From Acidaminobacter sp. (GTDB taxonomy: Bacteria; Bacillota_A; Clostridia; Peptostreptococcales; Acidaminobacteraceae): 13,764 nt of DNA. The position numbers were made by a program, and so were the translations under genes. Location of the stretch: positions 1 through 13,764 of the forward strand of contig WXFH01000026.1 in the NCBI GenBank assembly GCA_009881125.1, given 5' to 3'. Of this stretch, positions 1 to 7,630 are shown one piece after another. Position 1 is the first letter of the stretch. Every line of letters begins with the position of its first letter. Under the pieces are notes generated by a model. The model was not told the origin of the DNA, did no database searches, and was given only the letters and a program-made list of their open reading frames with translations.

Positions 1-219
1 GGTAACCACTGGTTCTTTTTGTCATGCCATGAATTCTTAAAATCTAACTTCATAACTATAATACCCTCAAAACAACGAAGGAGCAGGGATTCGAAGAATC
101 CCCACCCCAACTATTGACTTAGAGCCGTTTTTGTCCGCGTCCCCAAATTCACATTGGTACCAGAGCTTCACACAATTCTATACAATTCAATATTCCTCAC
201 CTTAATATCTTAATACAAA
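1..219. other. AT-rich intergenic spacer, no gene seen
   Basis: I see no convincing coding region, tRNA or mobile-element end here. The stretch holds a compact perfect inverted repeat at 86-102 (7-bp arms GGGATTC/GAATCCC around a 3-base loop) and a 7-base direct repeat ACAATTC at 172-178 and 182-188. Both are reported as findings rather than named elements. The gene to the left is outside the window. Confidence 0.6.
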
Positions 220-253
220 GAAAAAACCGTGCTTCGATCTCTCGAAGCACGGT
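220..253 (-). terminator. Rho-independent terminator of the hnd operon
   Basis: On the minus strand a perfect 12-bp stem (arms 242-253 and 226-237) with a 4-base loop is followed directly by a run of six T's. It lies about 30 bases after the hndD stop codon. This is a textbook intrinsic terminator and marks the 3' end of the hydrogenase transcript. Confidence 0.93.
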
Positions 254-282
254 CACTATAACACAGCCCTCAGGCTGCAAAA

Positions 283-2025
283 TTAGATTTTCTCTTTTGC
301 CACGTAGTGCGTATGGAGCAACTCGTGCGCTTTTTCGCCATAAGGCTTGCCAAGGTACTTCTCATAGAGATCAAGGACTTCCTGGTTCTCATGGGATTTA
401 CGCTTGGTCTTGTTGCGGTCTTCCTGGTAGATCGCGATCTGACGCTTGCGGATGATTTCCATATCACCATGGTGATACGGCTGTCCGCCGCCGCCAATAC
501 AGCCGCCTGGGCAAGCCATGATTTCGATTGCCTGGAAGTTGCACTCGCCTGCTTTAATGCTGTCGAGAAGCTTTCTGGCATTGCCGAGGCCATGAGCGAT
601 ACCAATATTCAGCTCAAGGTCACCAATCTGAACTTTGCCGGAACGGATGCCGTCAAGGCCGCGAAGCTGAGTCAGCTCCACTTGCTCAAGGGTTTCGCCT
701 GTCAGCCACTCATATGCTGTACGTGCAGCAGCCTCAATTACACCGCCGGTTGTACCAAAGATGACTGACGCGCCGGTAGATTCACCGAGCATATGATCGA
801 AGTCGCCTTCTGGAAGGTTAGCGAAGTCTATGCACGCTTCTTTCAGCATGAGGCCGTACTCACGGGTTGTGAGGACATAGTCGACGTTCTGGAGCTCATG
901 GTGGGAAAGTTCTGTACGTTTGGCTTCCGCTTTCTTCGCGATACAAGGCATGACAGATACGACAACAATATCTTTAGGGTCAATGCCTTTTTTCTCAGCG
1001 TAGTAAGTCTTTGCAAGAGCGCCAAACATGATCTGTGGAGATTTACAGGTAGAAGGAATGTCCAGCATATCAGGATATTGATGCTCAAAGAACTGAACCC
1101 AAGCCGGGCAGCAGCTCGTGAGAATTGGAAGCACGCCGCCGTGTTGAATACGGTGAACGAGTTCGGAGGCTTCCTCAAGAATTGTGAGGTCCGCTGCGAA
1201 GTCCGTATCATACACCGCATCAAATCCAAGGCGTCTGAGGGAGGTCGCAAGTTTGCCTGTCGAGATGGATCCCGCCGGCATGTCGAAGAGTTCACCTACA
1301 GCGACACGGATCGCAGGCGCAACCTGAACGATAACATGTTTGTTAGGGTTGTTGATCTCGCGCCAGACCTTATGGATATCGTTGTTTTCAGTAAGCGCAG
1401 CTGTCGGACACACCGCGACGCACTGGCCGCAATACGTACATGAAGTTTCTTTCATGTCGAGGTTGAAAGCAGGCCCTACAAAAGTATTGAAGCCGCGGTT
1501 GACCGCAGACAGAATACCGCAGGTCTGAACCTCGTTGCACATAGTTTCGCAGCGGCGGCACATGACGCACTTGTTAGGGTCCTTCACGATGGCGCCGGAA
1601 GACTCGTCCTTTTCAAAGTCGATGCGCTCGCCAGCCCATTTAATGTCGCGAACGCCGAGGTCCGCAGCAAGCTTCTGGAGATCGCACTCCAGGTTTTTAG
1701 GGCACATAAGGCAATCTTTAGGGTGGTTGGAGAGCAGGAGTTCCACCGACATACGGCGAGCAGTGATGGCGCGCGGCGTATGTGTCGAAACATGCATACC
1801 GTCTGTAACTTTCTCAGAACAAGCAGTGACAAGCGCAGGACGGCCTTGTACCTCTACCGTACACACACGGCAGGAGGACGCCTGGTTGACAACACCGAAC
1901 TGATCCATATGAAGGTCCATATGGCAGAGCGTAGGTATGTGAATCCCCAGGGTGCGTGCAGCTTCCAGGATGGTCGTCCCTTTTGGCACCGCGATTGGGG
2001 TATCGTTAATCGTCAGTTTAATCAT
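283..2025 (-). CDS. hndD: NAD-linked [FeFe]-hydrogenase catalytic subunit (HndD/HydA type)
   Basis: This is the H2-activating subunit of a cytoplasmic electron-bifurcating hydrogenase (580 aa). Visible domains in order: an N-terminal plant-type [2Fe-2S] ferredoxin domain (C34, C52, C55, C69); a His-Cys3 [4Fe-4S] site (H101, C105, C108, C114); two ferredoxin-like [4Fe-4S] clusters (C153/156/159/163 and C196/199/202/206); then the H-cluster domain with all three signatures, TSCCPAW (303-309), MPCIAKKAE (359-367) and MACPGGCIGGGGQP (503-516). H-cluster ligands are expected at C306, C361, C505 and C509, and C305 corresponds to the proton-relay cysteine of characterised enzymes. Residues after about 517 form the fused small-subunit domain, with a RKSHEN motif near 542-547. 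Length and architecture match the group A3 enzymes. The start is fixed by GGAGGTGG at 2033-2040, 7 bases upstream. It is the last gene of the operon, 18 bases after hndC. No catalytic residue appears lost. Confidence 0.96.
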   Translation of the reverse strand: MIKLTINDTPIAVPKGTTILEAARTLGIHIPTLCHMDLHMDQFGVVNQASSCRVCTVEVQGRPALVTACSEKVTDGMHVSTHTPRAITARRMSVELLLSNHPKDCLMCPKNLECDLQKLAADLGVRDIKWAGERIDFEKDESSGAIVKDPNKCVMCRRCETMCNEVQTCGILSAVNRGFNTFVGPAFNLDMKETSCTYCGQCVAVCPTAALTENNDIHKVWREINNPNKHVIVQVAPAIRVAVGELFDMPAGSISTGKLATSLRRLGFDAVYDTDFAADLTILEEASELVHRIQHGGVLPILTSCCPAWVQFFEHQYPDMLDIPSTCKSPQIMFGALAKTYYAEKKGIDPKDIVVVSVMPCIAKKAEAKRTELSHHELQNVDYVLTTREYGLMLKEACIDFANLPEGDFDHMLGESTGASVIFGTTGGVIEAAARTAYEWLTGETLEQVELTQLRGLDGIRSGKVQIGDLELNIGIAHGLGNARKLLDSIKAGECNFQAIEIMACPGGCIGGGGQPYHHGDMEIIRKRQIAIYQEDRNKTKRKSHENQEVLDLYEKYLGKPYGEKAHELLHTHYVAKEKI

Positions 2026-2032
2026 CTACATT

Positions 2033-2040
2033 CCACCTCC
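2033..2040 (-). promoter_or_regulatory. Ribosome binding site of hndD
   Basis: GGAGGTGG on the minus strand lies 7 bases before the ATG at 2025. It is almost fully complementary to the 16S anti-Shine-Dalgarno sequence and sits in the 18-base gap after the hndC stop. Confidence 0.85.
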
Positions 2041-2043
2041 AAA

Positions 2044-3834
<1,791 letters not shown>

Positions 3835-3840
3835 AAATTA

Positions 3841-3849
3841 CCCTCCTTC
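3841..3849 (-). promoter_or_regulatory. Ribosome binding site deciding the GTG start of hndC
   Basis: GAAGGAGGG on the minus strand lies 6 bases before a GTG codon at 3834. No ATG lies nearby in frame at a suitable distance, so this site fixes the unusual GTG start. Confidence 0.85.
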
Positions 3850-3863
3850 GCTGTTCCTTTGAT

Positions 3864-4256
3864 TTATGCTTTCACAAATGTGTTGATGACGACACTGTCT
3901 TCGAGCATTTCATTGTGCAAAACATAACGCGTGACGATTTCTCTGGCGCGCTTGTCGTCCACTTTGCCGAAGATTATTGGTTCATGGCCGGGAAGGTTAA
4001 CCTGTACGGTTGGTTCGCTATGGCAGTAGCCAAGGCATCCAACCTGAACAATGCGAATGTTGGTGAGACCTTGCTTTTCAGTTTCATCCAAAAGCGCGCT
4101 GAGGGTTTCACGTGCGCCTGCAGCAATGCCGCAAGTCGCCATGCCAACCATAAGCTCTACGATGTCGTCAGTGGATTCGCCGGTTTCACGAAGGTTAACT
4201 TTTTTCTGGGACTCCTCGCGGATACGTTTGAGATCTTCAAGAGATTTAATCGCCAT
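3864..4256 (-). CDS. hndB: Thioredoxin-like ferredoxin-fold subunit of bifurcating hydrogenase (HndB)
   Basis: This 130-residue protein is the small accessory subunit of HndABCD-type complexes. It has a helical N terminus (about 1-35) and a thioredoxin-like ferredoxin fold with the conserved segments TCGIAAGA (41-48) and VGCLGYCHSEP (72-82). Only three cysteines are present (C42, C74, C78), so a standard four-Cys [2Fe-2S] site is not obvious. The reading frame is open upstream to 4382, but that extension lies wholly inside hndA. The start at 4256 is preferred because it follows AAAGGAG at 4264-4270 by 7 bases and gives the family-typical N terminus. Only one base separates it from the hndA stop, and its ribosome binding site lies within the hndA coding end, so translational coupling is likely. 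Confidence 0.92.
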   Translation of the reverse strand: MAIKSLEDLKRIREESQKKVNLRETGESTDDIVELMVGMATCGIAAGARETLSALLDETEKQGLTNIRIVQVGCLGYCHSEPTVQVNLPGHEPIIFGKVDDKRAREIVTRYVLHNEMLEDSVVINTFVKA

Positions 4257-4257
4257 T

Positions 4258-4788
4258 TTATTGCTCCTTTCCGAAGTTCTTAACAACATAAGCGTTAATG
4301 ATGCCATCGACTTCGTCAAGCTTGACACGGCCATAAACCTTGTCGCCGACGAGAACGATCGGTGCAAGGCCGCATGCGCCAACGCAACGAACGTCTTTCA
4401 ATGTGAAGAGCATGTCAGGTGTTGTTTCGCCGGTAGAGATGCCGAGCTTGGCTTTGAACTCATGAAGGATTTTGTCAGCGCCGCGAACAAAGCATGCTGT
4501 TCCCATGCAAACTGAAACGACATGTTCGCCTACTGGGTTCGTCGTGAAGAACGAGTAGAAGCTGACGACACCAAAGACGTTGGCCGCTGGAATGTCAAGC
4601 CGCCTTGCGACGAACAACATGACTTCCTTAGGCAGATAACCGAAGAGATGCTGCGCCCGGTGAAGTACGTGAATCAAAGAGCCTTTTTTGTCTTCGAGTG
4701 TCTGGATGTAACCGTCAAGTTGATCGAACAATTCCTTTGGCAAATCTTTAACACTCACAGTTGGGATCTGTGCCAATGCCTTCGCCAT
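4258..4788 (-). CDS. hndA: NuoE-like [2Fe-2S] subunit of bifurcating hydrogenase (HndA/HydC)
   Basis: This 176-residue protein is homologous to the 24-kDa NuoE subunit of complex I. It relays electrons between the flavin subunit and the hydrogenase subunit. A helical N-terminal part (about 15-85, including a KGSLIHVLHRAQHLFGYLP segment at 35-53) is followed by a thioredoxin-like domain whose [2Fe-2S] ligands are C94, C99 (VCMGTAC) and C135, C139 (RCVGAC). Length is normal for the family. It is the first gene of the operon. Translation starts at the ATG at 4788, with an AAGGAAGG-type ribosome binding site about 7 bases upstream, and a good promoter lies about 55 bases upstream. Confidence 0.95.
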   Translation of the reverse strand: MAKALAQIPTVSVKDLPKELFDQLDGYIQTLEDKKGSLIHVLHRAQHLFGYLPKEVMLFVARRLDIPAANVFGVVSFYSFFTTNPVGEHVVSVCMGTACFVRGADKILHEFKAKLGISTGETTPDMLFTLKDVRCVGACGLAPIVLVGDKVYGRVKLDEVDGIINAYVVKNFGKEQ

Positions 4789-4842
4789 TATTGCACCTTC
4801 CTTTCAACAATTCGAACTCTGATAGAATAAATGAACAAAATC

Positions 4843-4872
4843 ATTATATCACTGACCCTCTGGTTTTGTGAA
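4843..4872 (-). promoter_or_regulatory. Sigma-A-type promoter of the hnd operon
   Basis: On the minus strand, TTCACA (4867-4872, 5/6 to the -35 consensus) and a perfect TATAAT (4843-4848) are separated by 18 bases. Initiation near 4836 would give a 5' untranslated leader of about 48 bases. The opposite strand of the -35 reads TTGTGAA, which is also a Rex-type half-site. Sequence prediction only. Confidence 0.75.
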
Positions 4873-5026
4873 TAATAAATAATAGAAATTGAAGATTATT
4901 TAACAAATAATTTAAGAATTCAGCTTTTCCAACGCTTTCAATATTTTTAGTCGAAATCGTTACAATTTTCACACAATTTTAGGCCAGGCATCTTAAATTT
5001 TATAAAATTTAAACCCTGTTAAACCT

Positions 5027-5044
5027 TTGTTAAAAAATTCATAA
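5027..5044. promoter_or_regulatory. Candidate Rex-type redox operator
   Basis: The 18-mer TTGTTAA-N4-TTCATAA closely fits the inverted-repeat form TTGTTAA/TTGTGAA-N4-TTAACAA/TTCACAA bound by the NADH-sensing repressor Rex, which controls fermentation and hydrogenase genes in many Clostridia. A further half-site TTCACAA follows at 5048-5054. Against it: the site is about 155 bases upstream of the predicted hnd -35 box, far for simple repression, and the DNA is AT-rich enough for chance matches. Confidence 0.4.
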
Positions 5045-5079
5045 ATATTCACAATACTTTTTACGAGAATCGTTTCACC

Positions 5080-5096
5080 TTAACATTATGTTTACA
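5080..5096 (+). promoter_or_regulatory. Candidate OmpR/PhoP-type direct-repeat box
   Basis: TTAACA at 5080-5085 and TTTACA at 5091-5096 are spaced by 5 bases (11-base period), the arrangement described for PhoP boxes of Bacillus-type OmpR-family regulators. It lies about 80 bases upstream of the response-regulator promoter, which would suit autoregulation. Identity of the binding protein is inferred. Confidence 0.35.
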
Positions 5097-5177
5097 AAGA
5101 TGAAATATGGATTGCAGGCTGTGAATTGCGTGACCATCGGCAAAACATTAATTAAGGATTAAATATAGGGCGAAAAT

Positions 5178-5206
5178 TTGATTCGCCCACCTTAAAAAAG
5201 TATATT
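5178..5206 (+). promoter_or_regulatory. Sigma-A-type promoter of the two-component operon
   Basis: TTGATT (5178-5183) and TATATT (5201-5206, 5/6 to consensus) are separated by exactly 17 bases. Transcription would start near 5212, downstream of an upstream in-frame ATG at 5208, which supports the internal translation start at 5277. The -35 box is inside a 7-bp-arm inverted repeat (GGGCGAA 5168-5174 / TTCGCCC 5182-5188), a possible operator. Confidence 0.6.
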
Positions 5207-5219
5207 AATGGAGAGAGAT

Positions 5220-5246
5220 GGCGATAGCCGTACCACTTTTATCGCC
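5220..5246 (+). promoter_or_regulatory. Inverted repeat in the leader of the response-regulator mRNA
   Basis: GGCGATA (5220-5226) and TATCGCC (5240-5246) form 7-bp arms around a 13-base loop, in the predicted 5' untranslated leader and about 17 bases before the Shine-Dalgarno sequence. There is no T run after it, so it is not a terminator. It could be a leader hairpin or an operator half-site pair. Confidence 0.35.
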
Positions 5247-5263
5247 CATTCATACCAAACTAT

Positions 5264-5269
5264 GGGGGT
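5264..5269 (+). promoter_or_regulatory. Ribosome binding site deciding the response-regulator start
   Basis: GGGGGT lies 7 bases before the ATG at 5277. The in-frame ATGs at 5208 and 5262 have no comparable site, and the protein from 5277 begins with the family-typical receiver N terminus. Confidence 0.65.
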
Positions 5270-5276
5270 CACCTTC

Positions 5277-5975
5277 ATGTCCAACGAAAAAATTCTCGTC
5301 GTCGAAGACGAAAAAGAAATCGCCCAGATGATTCGGGATTATCTGAAAGCATCAAATTATGACGTCATCCTCGCCTATGACGGCGAAGAGGCGCTGAACA
5401 CCTTTTACAGAGAGAATCCGGATCTGGTGATTCTCGACATTATGCTGCCCAAAATAGACGGCTTCGAAATCTGCAGAACTCTTCGCACAAAGTCGCCTGT
5501 GCCAATTCTGATGCTCAGTGCGCGAAAGGAAGACATGGATAAGATTCTGGGTCTTGGTCTCGGCGCGGACGACTATGTCACCAAGCCTTTCAGCCCGAGA
5601 GAGCTGTTGGCCCGCGTCCAGTCCCAGCTGAGGCGCTACAAGGAGCTGTCAACGACGCAGACGCCATCCAGCGCCCTGATTATTGGCGAGCTGGAGATCG
5701 ATCCAAGCGCCTATACCGTTAAAGTTCGCGGCGAGTACGTCCCGTTTTCCGTCAAGGAGTTCGAGATCCTCTATTACCTCGCCAGCAACCTCAATCAGGC
5801 GCTGGCCAGAGAGAAGATTTTCGATCACGTGTGGGGCTTCAATGAATATGGCGACATCAACACTGTGACGGTTCACGTCCGCAAGATCCGGGAAAAAATC
5901 GAGGAAGACCCTTCGAATCCGAAATACATCGAGACCGTCTGGGGGATCGGGTACAAGTTTAAAGGGGGAAAATAA
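5277..5975 (+). CDS. OmpR/PhoB-family response regulator
   Basis: This 232-residue cytoplasmic transcription factor is phosphorylated by the cognate histidine kinase. The receiver domain (about 4-118) shows the acidic pair E10-D11, the phosphoacceptor D54 in LDIMLPKIDGFE, S81 and the invariant K103 in VTKPFSPREL. A linker (about 120-134) leads to a winged-helix DNA-binding domain (about 135-230) with the recognition-helix region TVTVHVRKIREKIE and the terminal wing VWGIGYKF. An upstream in-frame ATG at 5208 would add 23 residues. I prefer 5277 because of the GGGGGT site, the usual family N terminus and a predicted transcription start downstream of 5208. It is followed after 3 bases by the kinase gene and transcribed away from hndABCD. 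The target genes cannot be read from sequence. An 11-base-period repeat upstream suggests autoregulation. Confidence 0.93.
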   Translation: MSNEKILVVEDEKEIAQMIRDYLKASNYDVILAYDGEEALNTFYRENPDLVILDIMLPKIDGFEICRTLRTKSPVPILMLSARKEDMDKILGLGLGADDYVTKPFSPRELLARVQSQLRRYKELSTTQTPSSALIIGELEIDPSAYTVKVRGEYVPFSVKEFEILYYLASNLNQALAREKIFDHVWGFNEYGDINTVTVHVRKIREKIEEDPSNPKYIETVWGIGYKFKGGK

Positions 5976-5978
5976 ACT

Positions 5979-7502
5979 TTGAACATCCGTTCAAAAATTA
6001 TTCTCTCTTTTCTTTCCCTGCTGGTCGTGCCTCTGATGATCGTCGTGCTGTCGTTCCTCGTGCTGACCACCAACTTTTTCAACATCCCGGCTGTGGACAA
6101 ATTTGTGTCCATCTCCTCTTCAATGGACCGGGTCACAGAAGAGTTTGTCGGCAACCTGGACCGGATTGACAATTATCCTTATATGGACGGACTGCTCAGG
6201 CCTTACTACACGACTTACTTCAGGCGACTTTTGTTTGTCGACCAGGAGAACCTCATCCAGTTTGACAGCGAGCGCAAGCTGATCGGCGTCGCCTTCGACA
6301 AGGTGTCCTTTTTTGAGACGAATTCAGAAGGCAACGTCACTGTCAGCATCGATCCGGCCAGCCTGAGCATGATGGAGCGAAACGTCGTCAAAGGCGGAAT
6401 CACCTACGGGCGCCTGGTGTTCCTGCCGGACATCGACATCAAAGACGCCTATACGTTCTTCAGCTACCTGCCGTTTGCCATTATGGCCATTTTCGTCATC
6501 TCCGTTGTCACCATGATCCTGATCCTGTCCAAAATCCTGTCGGACGGCATTCTAAATCCTCTCAAGGAACTCAACCACGCCGCTGAAATGATCGCCTCCG
6601 GAGATCTGGAATACGAGATGAAATACAAAAAAGACGACGAGATTGGCAAGTTCTGCAACGAGTTTGACCGCATGCGGCTTCGGCTCAAGGACTCCCTCGC
6701 CAAGCAGGTGGAATTCGAGCACTCCAGGCAGCAGCTGATCGCCAGCGTCTCCCACGACCTGAAGACGCCGCTGACCTCCATTCAGGGCTATGTCGAGCTG
6801 CTTGGCGACGACATTGTGGAGGACCCGGAAACCCAAAAGCAATATCTCGACATCATTCGCTCCAAAAGCGCTCAACTCAACCACTTGATCGACGACCTCT
6901 TCACCTTTACCAAAATGAATCTGGACGAGTTCGTCATTGAGCTGACACCCATGGACTCCCGCGAGTTGTTCGACTTCATGCTGACCGAAAAGGAAATGGA
7001 CTTCCAGGAGCGCAGCCTCGAACTCCGGGTCGACCGGCCTATCCCTAGCGTTCCCATAGAAGCGGACGCCCCAAGGCTGCACCAGGTGCTCGACAACTTG
7101 ATCAGCAACGCGGAGAAGTTTACGAATACCTACATTCACATCTACACCCGCAGAACACCGGACTTTTTCGAATGGTTCGTCGAAGATGACGGCATAGGCA
7201 TTCCCCAGGAAGACCTCAGCCGGATCTTTGAACACTTTTACAAAGTGGACAAGTCGCGGACCTATTCCAGCCGTGGTACAGGGCTGGGGCTCGCCATCTG
7301 CAAGCAGATCGTCGAAGCCCACGGCGGCACCATCAGTGTCCGCAGCCAGCTCGGCACAGGGACGACCTTCAAGGTCAAGCTTCCAATTCTGAAAGCGAAT
7401 TCGGTTCCGGCATCCAGTCATGGCCCTGAAACTGAACCTGGGCTTGGGCTCGATTCAGAGCCCGCTTCGGAGAACCCGTCCAAGTCGGAAGTCAACAGCT
7501 AA
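5979..7502 (+). CDS. Membrane sensor histidine kinase with HAMP domain
   Basis: This 507-residue partner kinase has TM1 at about 7-31, an external sensor domain of about 130 residues (32-163), TM2 at about 164-186, HAMP at about 187-240, a HisKA dimerisation domain with the phosphoacceptor H259 in SVSHDLKTPLTSIQG, and a HATPase_c domain with the N box around LDNLISNAEKF (371-381), G1 DDGIGIP (403-409), an EHFYKVDKSR segment (418-427) and G2 GTGLGLAI (433-440). The external domain does not match a family I recognise; the stretch around FVDQENLIQFDSERKLIG (86-103) recalls Cache/PAS-like folds, a weak inference. After the catalytic core ends (about 470) there is an unusual 37-residue Ser/Pro/Glu-rich tail. 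The start codon is TTG at 5979, preceded by GGGGG about 10 bases upstream and only 3 bases after the regulator stop. Confidence 0.93.
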   Translation: MNIRSKIILSFLSLLVVPLMIVVLSFLVLTTNFFNIPAVDKFVSISSSMDRVTEEFVGNLDRIDNYPYMDGLLRPYYTTYFRRLLFVDQENLIQFDSERKLIGVAFDKVSFFETNSEGNVTVSIDPASLSMMERNVVKGGITYGRLVFLPDIDIKDAYTFFSYLPFAIMAIFVISVVTMILILSKILSDGILNPLKELNHAAEMIASGDLEYEMKYKKDDEIGKFCNEFDRMRLRLKDSLAKQVEFEHSRQQLIASVSHDLKTPLTSIQGYVELLGDDIVEDPETQKQYLDIIRSKSAQLNHLIDDLFTFTKMNLDEFVIELTPMDSRELFDFMLTEKEMDFQERSLELRVDRPIPSVPIEADAPRLHQVLDNLISNAEKFTNTYIHIYTRRTPDFFEWFVEDDGIGIPQEDLSRIFEHFYKVDKSRTYSSRGTGLGLAICKQIVEAHGGTISVRSQLGTGTTFKVKLPILKANSVPASSHGPETEPGLGLDSEPASENPSKSEVNS

Positions 7503-7513
7503 TACATTTACAT

Positions 7514-7576
7514 GGAAATCGGCGTCGGAAGGAAGTCCGTTATTTGACTTCCACCGGGCCGGTTTCCTTTCTTTTT
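7514..7576 (+). terminator. Bipartite hairpin terminator of the two-component operon
   Basis: Outer arms 7514-7523 and 7558-7567 (10 bp with one G-U pair) enclose an inner 7-bp hairpin GGAAGTC/GACTTCC (7531-7537, 7546-7552). The run TTTCTTTTT follows at 7568-7576. It begins 12 bases after the kinase stop. The opposite strand lacks a T run, so it is mainly a plus-strand terminator, although it lies between convergent genes. Confidence 0.85.
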
Positions 7577-7580
7577 GCCG

Positions 7581-7610
7581 CAGTATTCCGCAGTATTCCG
7601 CAGTTTCCCC
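7581..7610. repeat. Short 10-bp tandem repeat
   Basis: CAGTATTCCG occurs twice back to back (7581-7590, 7591-7600), with a decayed third unit CAGTTTCCCC (7601-7610). It lies in the narrow gap between the two convergent transcription units. No function is evident. Confidence 0.8.
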
Positions 7611-7630
7611 AGTCCGCAGCAGCGTAGTCC

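Larger units (their letters stand above)
4873..5177. promoter_or_regulatory. AT-rich divergent regulatory region between hndA and the response regulator
   Basis: About 300 bases of very AT-rich DNA without a credible gene, between the two divergent promoters. It contains an 8-base direct repeat ACAATTTT at an 11-base period (4962-4969, 4973-4980); a 20-bp perfect AT palindrome (4993-5012); TTAAAC/TTAAAC/TTAAAA/ATAAAT repeats at 10-11-base spacing (5009-5046); a Rex-like 18-mer (5027-5044) and a weaker one (4889-4906); and TTAACA-N5-TTTACA (5080-5096). Several of these overlap, so they are competing readings of the same DNA. The region very likely binds regulators, but which ones is inference. 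Confidence 0.55.

Noticed and set aside
1..22. A plus-strand terminator at the left edge (AACC/GGTT then CTTTTT)
   Set aside because: Only a 4-bp stem is visible within the window, too little to call. The rest of a stem, if any, is outside.
80..110. A tRNA T-arm-like sequence (TTCGAA within a hairpin)
   Set aside because: The loop does not place TTCGAAT in a proper 7-base T loop with a 5-bp stem, and there is no acceptor or anticodon arm around it.
4257..4382. The longer HndB reading frame starting at 4382
   Set aside because: The extra 42 residues overlap hndA in another frame and are unlike HndB. The ATG at 4256 has a good ribosome binding site.
5208..5276. The longer response-regulator start at 5208
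   Set aside because: It has no ribosome binding site, the predicted transcription start is downstream of it, and the extra 23 residues are not typical of the family.
6552..7421. A 289-codon open frame on the minus strand across the histidine kinase
   Set aside because: It is antisense to a kinase with all its motifs intact, with no family resemblance and no start signal.
7577..7620. The GCAG repeats as a CRISPR-like array
   Set aside because: Units are 10 bases long, contiguous and without spacers.
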